Assembly: GCA_022866195.1 (NCBI GenBank)
Contig: JALHUF010000293.1
Span: 1-11,586 of the forward strand
From: Terriglobia bacterium
GTDB taxonomy: Bacteria > Acidobacteriota > Terriglobia > UBA7540
Direction: 5' to 3'
Length of the DNA: 11,586 nt
Shown here: positions 1-5,192 of the stretch, in pieces
Layout: every line of letters starts with the position of its first letter
Position numbering within the stretch: position 1 is the stretch's first letter
The notes under the pieces: generated by a model
Database searches by the model: none
Seen by the model: only the letters and a program-made list of their open reading frames with translations
Told to the model about the DNA's origin: nothing
Translations under genes and position numbers: made by a program

Positions 1-315
1 CGCTTGGCCGGCCTCCAGGCGTTGAACTTCCAGCGCGGCCGGCTGGCGGCGGAAGTCGGCGCGGTGCGCGTGACCCCTACTTTCGATCTGCGCCTCTTCC
101 ATGAGGAGCGCGTGGATCAGGAAGCCGAACGCGCTCGCTTGCAGAAAGAAAAGGAGAAGCTGGAGCGTCAGCTCGCCCAGGTGAAGAAGCAGTTGGAGAA
201 CCAGGAGTTCTTGAGCCGCGCCCCGCAGGAAGTGGTGCGGAGCACAGAGCACCGCCACGCGGAATTGAACGTTCACTACCGCAAAGTCGTTGACTCTCTG
301 GAGAGGCTGGGCTGA
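1..315 (+). CDS. valS: Valyl-tRNA synthetase, C-terminal end (partial)
   Basis: Only the last 104 codons are present; the reading frame is open from base 1 and the rest of the gene lies upstream of the window. The visible part matches the C-terminal arm of class I valyl-tRNA synthetases, which charge tRNA-Val in the cytoplasm. It has a strand containing the motif VRVTPTFDL, followed by a long charged heptad-like helix rich in Glu, Lys and Gln. This is the usual antiparallel coiled coil that contacts the tRNA. It also carries the typical segment FLSRAPQEVV, and a final helix. No catalytic motif (HIGH, KMSKS) can be seen because those lie upstream. The stop codon is 3 bp before nadC, so the two are probably co-transcribed and perhaps translationally coupled. 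The assignment rests on recognition of the C-terminal family pattern. Confidence 0.9.
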   Translation, partial: RLAGLQALNFQRGRLAAEVGAVRVTPTFDLRLFHEERVDQEAERARLQKEKEKLERQLAQVKKQLENQEFLSRAPQEVVRSTEHRHAELNVHYRKVVDSLERLG

Positions 316-318
316 ATC

Positions 319-1197
319 GTGCGAGATCCCGGCAGTTCTTCCGCAGCGCGTGCCAGTGCAGTTGCGCCGGGGGAACTTCGGGCGCTCGTCGAGGGAGCGT
401 TGAAGGAAGACCTGGGCAGCGGTGACCTGACAACGCGCCTGACCGTTCCCCAGGGTAAGCAGGCGCGCGGCGCCTTCATCAATAAGCAGACCCTTGTTGT
501 GGCGGGCCTGCCCGTGGCGGCGGAGGTTTTCCGGGTGCTTGAGCCATCCATTGGCTGGGAGCCGCTGGTTGAAGAAGGGGCGGAGGTGGGGCCGGACACT
601 CGACTGGCGGTCGCGAGCGGCACGGCGGCGGCGCTGCTGGCCGGGGAACGCGTGGCGTTGAACTTCCTCCAACGCCTCTGTGGCATCGCCACCCTGACCC
701 GGCGGCTGAAGACCGAGCTTGCAGGCCTCAACGTGGAGCTGCTCGATACGCGAAAGACTACTCCCGGGCTGAGAGCCGTGGAAAAATACGCGGTCCGGGT
801 GGGCGGGGGCCGCAACCATCGCCTGCGCCTGGATGACGGGATTCTCATCAAGAACAATCATTTGCGTTTGGCGGGGGGAATTCGGCCGGCCGTCGAGAGC
901 GCGCGGCGGCAGCGTCCGCCGGGAATGCTCGTCGAAGTGGAAGTCTCGAACGTGGCGGAGCTTGAGGAGGCCATTGGCGCGGGAGCGGACGTGGCTTTGC
1001 TTGATAACATGACTCCAGACGAAGTGCGGGAGTGCGTCGTGCGCACGGCGGGACGCCGGCGACTGGAAGTCTCCGGAGGGATAAGCGCGGCGAACATTCG
1101 CGCCTACGGCGAGACCGGCGTGGATTACATCTCCGTGGGTGCGCTGACGCACTCAGCGCCCGCCGCGGATATTCACTTCTTGATTGAACCTTTGTAG
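319..1197 (+). CDS. nadC: Nicotinate-nucleotide pyrophosphorylase (quinolinate phosphoribosyltransferase)
   Basis: NadC converts quinolinate and PRPP into nicotinate mononucleotide, CO2 and pyrophosphate, in de novo NAD synthesis in the cytosol. The 292-residue length is normal for the family. Visible signatures are the N-terminal pattern EDLGSGDLTT near residue 30, ERVALNFLQ (R111), DTRKTTPG at 143-150 (R145, K146), the RNHR segment (R165, H167), LIKNNHL (K178), the acidic strand VEVEV (E206, E208), LLDN (D229), and SGGI at 252-255 near the phosphate site. These are the residues that line the quinolinate/PRPP pocket in characterised members. The start is GTG, 3 bp after the valS stop, with a GAGAGG purine tract at 301-306 inside valS as a rather distant ribosome site. 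The first 18 residues are low-complexity, so a slightly later start is possible. The stop codon TAG is itself part of the hairpin element that follows. Confidence 0.96.
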   Translation: MRDPGSSSAARASAVAPGELRALVEGALKEDLGSGDLTTRLTVPQGKQARGAFINKQTLVVAGLPVAAEVFRVLEPSIGWEPLVEEGAEVGPDTRLAVASGTAAALLAGERVALNFLQRLCGIATLTRRLKTELAGLNVELLDTRKTTPGLRAVEKYAVRVGGGRNHRLRLDDGILIKNNHLRLAGGIRPAVESARRQRPPGMLVEVEVSNVAELEEAIGAGADVALLDNMTPDEVRECVVRTAGRRRLEVSGGISAANIRAYGETGVDYISVGALTHSAPAADIHFLIEPL

Positions 1198-1247
1198 CGG
1201 CGCTCTGCGAACCCGAACTTGGCCGGCGGTTGCAGACCACCGCTACA
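1193..1247. repeat. GTAG-type hairpin element between nadC and birA
   Basis: The gap between nadC and birA holds a long imperfect inverted repeat. The ends are an exact 8-bp pair, TGTAGCGG at 1193-1200 and CCGCTACA at 1240-1247. Inside it, TCTGC at 1204-1208 pairs with GCAGA at 1232-1236, and AACC at 1210-1213 pairs with GGTT at 1228-1231. Altogether about 18 base pairs close a 14-base loop. The left end overlaps the nadC stop codon, which is the TAG of the element's GTAG. The right end lies 13 bases before the birA ATG. A run of T after the stem is absent, so it is not a classical intrinsic terminator. A GTAG head plus hairpin is the known layout of one class of bacterial REP elements. Membership of that class is inference from shape and head sequence. 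Confidence 0.7.
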
Positions 1248-1260
1248 GCGGGGCGAACAT

Positions 1261-2253
1261 ATGGCCAGCGGAACCACTGACCGCAAGATTGACAAGCTGA
1301 TCTACCTGCTGGTGAAGAATGCCACCGTCATAGTGCCGGGCCCCAAAATTGCCTCGGAAATCGGGGTGACGCGCTCCACGGTGTGGATGTACATCGAGAA
1401 GTTGCGGGCGCTGGGGGTGGAAATCAAGGGGCATACTGCCAGCGGCTACCAACTCCAGAAGCTTCCCGACATCCTGGCTCCGAGCCTGATCCGGCCCGAA
1501 TTGGGCGAGAATCAGATCGGGCACCGGATCGTTCACTATTTCCGCACGGATTCCACCAACAATGTCGCGCTGGAGCTGGCTGCGCAGGGCGCGGAGCACG
1601 GAACCGTGGTGGTGGCCGAAGAGCAAACCGCGGGACGAGGACGCTTGGGGCGGGACTGGTACTCGGAGAAATCCAGCGGCATCTACGCCTCCATCATCCT
1701 GCGGCCGCCCCTGGCGCCTGCGGCCGCTTCGGTGCTCACGCTGCTGGCCGGCGTGGCGGTGCACCAGGCGGTCCGCAGCACAACAGGATTGCCCGTTGAC
1801 ATCCGCTGGCCTAACGACCTGCTCATCAACGGGAAGAAAGTGTGCGTGATCTTGACGGAGATGAGCGCCGAGCTCGACCGGCTGCACGCCGTCGTCCTGG
1901 GGATAGGACTCAACGTGAACCACCGCGAGATGCCCGCGAACTTGAAGCAGATTGCCACGTCATTGCGGATGGAAGGCCGGAAGATTTACTCGCGGGCGCA
2001 GATTCTGGCGGCCCTGCTGAAAGAGCTCGAAAAGAAATACCGCTTGCTGCTGGACGCCGGCAGCGCGGCTATCGCCCAAGCCTGGGCGGCCGCTTCGAGC
2101 TACGCGGAAGGTAAACGCATCCGCGTCCTTTCGGGCTCCGACGAATTTGCGGCCACGACGGCGGGTCTGGAGCCGAATGGGGCCTTGCGCATTCGCCGCG
2201 AGGATGGCCGGGAAGAGTCCTTGGTCTCAGGGGAAATAACTGAAGTAAAATGA
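1261..2253 (+). CDS. birA: Bifunctional biotin-[acetyl-CoA-carboxylase] ligase / biotin repressor
   Basis: BirA makes biotinyl-AMP and attaches biotin to the carrier subunit of acetyl-CoA carboxylase. The N-terminal domain is a winged helix-turn-helix (residues about 8-65, with the recognition-like stretch GVTRSTVWMYIEKL), so this is the class II form that can also repress biotin genes. No biotin operon is in the window. The catalytic domain shows DSTN at 97-100, the ATP/biotin loop GRGRLGR at 125-131, RWPNDL at 182-187 and the catalytic-type lysine K193. The C-terminal SH3-like domain covers about 283-326. Length from this start is 330 residues, normal for the class. A TTG 42 bases upstream is in frame, but it lies inside the hairpin element and would add an unrelated 14-residue tail, so the ATG is preferred. 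The only ribosome-site candidate is a weak GGGGCG at 1250-1255. An oddity is V196, where many homologues have Gly (KxxGIL). Confidence 0.95.
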   Translation: MASGTTDRKIDKLIYLLVKNATVIVPGPKIASEIGVTRSTVWMYIEKLRALGVEIKGHTASGYQLQKLPDILAPSLIRPELGENQIGHRIVHYFRTDSTNNVALELAAQGAEHGTVVVAEEQTAGRGRLGRDWYSEKSSGIYASIILRPPLAPAAASVLTLLAGVAVHQAVRSTTGLPVDIRWPNDLLINGKKVCVILTEMSAELDRLHAVVLGIGLNVNHREMPANLKQIATSLRMEGRKIYSRAQILAALLKELEKKYRLLLDAGSAAIAQAWAAASSYAEGKRIRVLSGSDEFAATTAGLEPNGALRIRREDGREESLVSGEITEVK

Positions 2254-2255
2254 AC

Positions 2256-2331
2256 AAGAAGCAGTCAGCTATCAGCCTTCAGCTTTCAATGGCAAAAAGG
2301 CTTGCTGACGGCTGATCGCTGACTGCTGACG
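2256..2331. repeat. Heptanucleotide-periodic inverted repeat between birA and coaX
   Basis: Almost the whole 86-bp gap is a structured repeat. The left arm (2260-2283) is the reverse complement of the right arm (2304-2327) at 22 of 24 positions; the central loop is 20 bases. Each arm is built of 7-base units. On the left these are AGTCAGC (2263), TATCAGC (2270) and CTTCAGC (2277). On the right they are GCTGACG (2304), GCTGATC (2311), GCTGACT (2318) and GCTGACG (2325). As RNA it should form a strong stem. The repeat ends 8 bases before the coaX ATG, where a ribosome-binding site would be expected, and no Shine-Dalgarno sequence is visible there. A T-run after the stem is lacking. It resembles in organisation the heptanucleotide STRR repeats described in filamentous cyanobacteria, but I do not claim homology. 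Confidence 0.85.
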
Positions 2332-2339
2332 GCTTGCAC

Positions 2340-3122
2340 ATGCTCCTCGTCATTGACGTCGGAAACACGAACACGGTTCTGGGGGTTTACGAGGGCAAGG
2401 AGCTGCGTGCCCAGTGGCGCCTCTCCACCAACCGCGGCCAGACCACCGACGAGTATGGCATCCTGATGCGCAGCCTTTTCACTCTGGACGACATCCAGCC
2501 CAGTCAGATCAATGGGGTCATGGTCGCGAGCGTTGTCCCGCCGCTCAACGCGGTACTGGAGGAGATGGCGACAAAGTACTTTCATCTGAAAGCGGTTTTC
2601 CTGGGGCCGGGCACGCGCACCGGCATGGCGATTCATTACGACAATCCCCAGGAGGTGGGAGCCGACCGCATTGCGGACGCCGTGGCGGCATTTGAGAAGT
2701 ACGGTGGCCCCTGTGTGGTGGTGGATTTCGGCACCGCCATCACCTTTGACGCCATCTCGGAGAAGGGCGAATACCTGGGAGGCGTAATTGCACCCGGCAT
2801 CGGGATTTCTTCCGAGGCGCTCTTCCAGCAGGCGGCGCGACTGCCGCGCGTGGAGATCCGCGAGCCTGAGCGCGTTATCGGGACGAATACCGTCGGCAGC
2901 ATGCAATCCGGCCTTTTCTACGGCGCGGTGGCCCTAGTGGATGGCATCCTGGACCGCCTGTACGCCGTGCTGGGCGAAAAGACCAAAGTGGTTGCCACGG
3001 GCGGCCAGGCCGCGCTCGTAGCCGCCGCCTCCAAGTACAAGCCGCCGGTTGACCCCTCGCTCACGCTCGAGGGTCTGCGCATCATCTATGAGCGCAACGC
3101 CCCGGGCCCGCGACAGAAGTAG
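2340..3122 (+). CDS. coaX: Type III pantothenate kinase
   Basis: CoaX phosphorylates pantothenate with ATP, the first committed step of CoA synthesis. It belongs to the ASKHA superfamily, is not feedback-inhibited by CoA and needs a monovalent cation. The 260-residue product shows the N-terminal phosphate loop DVGNTN at 6-11, PQEVGADR at 103-110, the second phosphate motif DFGTA at 129-133, GGVIAPG at 147-153, NTVGSMQSGLFYG at 183-195 and TGG at 220-222. The ATG start gives the usual N-terminus MLLVIDVGNT. An in-frame TTG two codons earlier is unlikely. No ribosome-binding sequence precedes the start, because the heptanucleotide repeat occupies that space. The neighbours are birA and nadC, so three cofactor pathways (NAD, biotin, CoA) are grouped; birA-coaX adjacency is seen in many bacteria. 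Confidence 0.96.
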   Translation: MLLVIDVGNTNTVLGVYEGKELRAQWRLSTNRGQTTDEYGILMRSLFTLDDIQPSQINGVMVASVVPPLNAVLEEMATKYFHLKAVFLGPGTRTGMAIHYDNPQEVGADRIADAVAAFEKYGGPCVVVDFGTAITFDAISEKGEYLGGVIAPGIGISSEALFQQAARLPRVEIREPERVIGTNTVGSMQSGLFYGAVALVDGILDRLYAVLGEKTKVVATGGQAALVAAASKYKPPVDPSLTLEGLRIIYERNAPGPRQK

Positions 3123-3132
3123 GATTGCGACG

Positions 3133-3855
3133 GTGGAGAATTACTTCAATTACTTTACCGAAATTGAGGAATGCTACCGCCGCTGCCGTAATGCGCCAGC
3201 CCTCCTGTCTACCCTCGATTGGGCCCTGATCGAATCCTGGAAAGAAGCAGGCATTCCGCTCGAGGCAGTCCTGCTGGGCATCGAGCGGTCTTTTGCCAAG
3301 TTCCAGGCGCGGCCGCGCAGGATTCAGAAAATCAATAGCCTGACCTATTGCACGCAGCTAGTCCTTGCGGCTGCCCAAGAAATGGGCGCGGCGGCGGGTG
3401 AAAGCAAGCGCGCTGCGCAGCGGGTCGAGGAGAGGCCGAGCGTTGCTCCCTTTGCGGTCGAAGAGATTGTGAATTTCCTCGAGCGTAATGCGGCGGCTCT
3501 GGACAAGGCGGCGGGGCAGGCAGGAGCCAGTGGCCAGCCGGTGGTGGCGGAAGACCTCTCCGTGGCTGCCTCCACGGTGCGCGAAGCGGCGGGGCGCGCG
3601 CCCAGCCACGCCGTGCCGGATCTGGAAGAGCTGGAAAGGCAGTTGACCGCGCTCGAGGAAAAACTGACGGCCTCGCTGACGCGCGCTGCCTCGGTTGATT
3701 TGCTTGCTCAGTTTCGCCGCGAGGTGGAGCGCGGATTGGCTCCTTACCGCTGGAAAATGACGGGCCCCCAGATTGAATCCCTGGAACGGCAGTTCTTGAA
3801 GAAGCGCTTGTTTGAGCACCACCGGGTTCCGCGCCTGAGCTTGTTCTACCTCTGA
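3133..3855 (+). CDS. Uncharacterised 240-residue helical protein
   Basis: I do not recognise a named family. The chosen GTG start lies 10 bp after the coaX stop and has AGGA at 3121-3124 as a likely ribosome site; earlier in-frame starts would overlap coaX. The protein has three visible parts. Residues 1-90 are predicted helical and look conserved in style: YFNYFTEIEECY, then STLDWALIESWKEAGIPLEAVLLGIERSF, then INSLTYC. Residues about 90-160 are a low-complexity Ala/Glu linker. Residues about 164-240 are a charged helical region with coiled-coil character (LEELERQLTALEEKL) and end in an aromatic tail. There is no signal peptide or membrane segment, so it is probably cytoplasmic. The N-terminal pattern reminds me of hypothetical proteins from Acidobacteriota, which is recall and not a search. 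Strong reading frame, good spacing and protein-like composition support a real gene. Function is unknown. Confidence 0.85.
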   Translation: MENYFNYFTEIEECYRRCRNAPALLSTLDWALIESWKEAGIPLEAVLLGIERSFAKFQARPRRIQKINSLTYCTQLVLAAAQEMGAAAGESKRAAQRVEERPSVAPFAVEEIVNFLERNAAALDKAAGQAGASGQPVVAEDLSVAASTVREAAGRAPSHAVPDLEELERQLTALEEKLTASLTRAASVDLLAQFRREVERGLAPYRWKMTGPQIESLERQFLKKRLFEHHRVPRLSLFYL

Positions 3856-3856
3856 G

Positions 3857-3880
3857 ATCTCAAATTTGAGATTTCAAATC
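3857..3880. repeat. AT-rich heptanucleotide palindromic repeat before the RlmD-type gene
   Basis: The 26-bp gap between the uncharacterised gene and the methyltransferase gene contains an exact 16-bp palindrome at 3857-3872 (ATCTCAAATTTGAGAT). The pattern continues as alternating 7-base units: TCTCAAA (3858), TTTGAGA (3865), TTTCAAA (3872), then a partial TCT. The second and third units also pair with each other at 6 of 7 positions, so two alternative hairpins are possible. It stands out as AT-rich in a GC-rich region. The next gene's GTG start follows one base after this block. A stop codon in that gene's frame at 3867-3869, inside the palindrome, rules out an earlier start. Confidence 0.75.
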
Positions 3881-3881
3881 T

Positions 3882-5192
3882 GTGCCCTTTGAACTGATTC
3901 CGCAAAAGTTGATTTACGGCGGTGACGCCTTGGGACACTACCAGGGTCGGACCGTGCTCGTCCCGCGTGCGCTGGCGGGCGAACGCCTGGAAGTGGAAGC
4001 GATGCGCACCGCCAAGGGTGTGGTGCATGCCCGCCCACGGCGCGTGCTCGAGGCGTCGCCCGACCGCGTCGAGCCGCCGTGTCCGTATTTCGGCCGTTGT
4101 GGCGGATGCCAATACCAGCACCTGAAGCCTGAACTCCAGACGGTTGCGAAGGCTGAAATCCTGCGTGAAACATTGCGCCGCATTGGCCATATCCACTGGG
4201 ACTCTGAAATTCCGCTCCACGCCGCGCATCCTTGGAACTATCGCAATCAGACGCAACTGAAGGTCGCCCGCCAGCCTGATGGCCGGCTCGTCCTGGGCTT
4301 TTTTGAGCATGAGTCCCACCGCCTTTTCCCCCTGGACGTTTGCCTGATTCTGTCGCCCGGCTTGAACGCCATCCTGGGCGAGCTGCGCAGCACGGAGTGG
4401 TCTGCGCGCCTTGTGGGCTGCCAGGAAATTGAGCTGCTGGCCGACCACCAGGATGAACGCGTGGCGGTCACCTTGCGCGGCAGCCTTAACCCGAATGAGG
4501 CGGAAGCGATAGCGCGAGAGATGCTGGCGCGGTTAAGCGGCGTCGTGAGTGTGGCCGTCGAAACCGGCCGGGAATTGCGCGTCTTTGGCGAAGCGGCACT
4601 CAACTATTCCGTGGGCGACTTTCGCTATCGGATCAGTCCCGGCTCCTTCTTCCAGGCTTCTCGGTTCCTGCTTCCGGAGCTAGTGGCCGCGGTGACGAGT
4701 GAAGAATCGGCCGCCGCTCTAGCGCCAGATTCCGACCGTCAAATGCTGGCGCTCGACCTTTTCGCGGGTGTGGGGCTGTTCACCCTTCCCCTTGCCCGAC
4801 GCTTCACGCAGGTGGTGGCGGTGGAAGCCGCGGCGATATCCACAGCCGACCTCGCGGCGAATGCTGAGGCACACGCGCTCCGCAATGTTCGCGCGGTTAC
4901 GGCAACCGCCTTTGACTTCTTGCGGCGTTTTGCCCAGTCGGCGCCGGATTTGGTGGTCTTGGACCCGCCGCGTGCGGGCGTCGGCGTCCGCGCGCTCAAG
5001 CTGTTGGTGGCCTGCCGGCCCCGGCGCATTCACTATGTTTCCTGCAGCCCGCCGACCCTAGCTCGTGATCTGGGCTATCTGCTGGCACACGGCTATGAAC
5101 TCCAGGGGGTTGAATTGTTCGACTTTTTCCCTCAGACTTTCCACATCGAATCGCTGGCCAAGCTCACGCGGCGCGACGGCACGAGTCCATGA
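3882..5192 (+). CDS. rlmD: RlmD/RumA-type [4Fe-4S] (uracil-5-)-methyltransferase
   Basis: The enzyme makes 5-methyluridine in RNA (most likely 23S rRNA) using S-adenosylmethionine. The N-terminal ~60 residues look like a TRAM RNA-binding domain (KLIYGGDALGHYQGR, VLVPRALAGERLEVE). Iron-sulfur ligands are C67, C73 and C76 in CPYFGRCGGC, with C154 as the likely fourth. The catalytic half has GSFFQ at 254-258, the SAM loop LDLFAGVGLF at 291-300, VVLDPPRAG at 358-366, the nucleophile C388 in VSCSPPT, and the general base E423 in FHIE. The GTG start is the only one available: an in-frame stop lies 15 bases upstream and the family N-terminus begins right here. No Shine-Dalgarno sequence is present because a palindromic repeat fills the gap. 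Length (436) fits the family. Exact target (U1939, U747 or tRNA U54) cannot be decided from sequence; RlmD-type is the best fit. The stop overlaps the comEC start (ATGA). Confidence 0.9.
   Translation: MPFELIPQKLIYGGDALGHYQGRTVLVPRALAGERLEVEAMRTAKGVVHARPRRVLEASPDRVEPPCPYFGRCGGCQYQHLKPELQTVAKAEILRETLRRIGHIHWDSEIPLHAAHPWNYRNQTQLKVARQPDGRLVLGFFEHESHRLFPLDVCLILSPGLNAILGELRSTEWSARLVGCQEIELLADHQDERVAVTLRGSLNPNEAEAIAREMLARLSGVVSVAVETGRELRVFGEAALNYSVGDFRYRISPGSFFQASRFLLPELVAAVTSEESAAALAPDSDRQMLALDLFAGVGLFTLPLARRFTQVVAVEAAAISTADLAANAEAHALRNVRAVTATAFDFLRRFAQSAPDLVVLDPPRAGVGVRALKLLVACRPRRIHYVSCSPPTLARDLGYLLAHGYELQGVELFDFFPQTFHIESLAKLTRRDGTSP

Noticed and set aside
1243..1923. A 226-codon minus-strand frame across birA
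   Set aside because: It lies wholly opposite BirA catalytic motifs, shows biased His/Arg/Gln content and has no start signals.
2254..2339. Reading the birA-coaX hairpin as an intrinsic terminator
   Set aside because: No T-run follows either arm, and the downstream gene follows at once in the same direction with no promoter visible after the hairpin.
2254..2339. Reading the birA-coaX gap as a CRISPR-like or riboswitch element
   Set aside because: Units are only 7 bases with no spacers, and no known riboswitch core could be identified; the simple periodic structure explains the sequence.
3049..3132. Extension of the 240-residue protein upstream to a TTG within coaX
   Set aside because: It would overlap 74 bases of coaX and add an Arg/Ser-rich stretch unlike the rest. 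The GTG at 3133 has an AGGA at suitable distance.
3846..4448. A 200-codon minus-strand frame opposite the RlmD-type gene
   Set aside because: The Fe-S and TRAM regions are clear on the plus strand; the antisense product lacks protein-like hydrophobic patterning.
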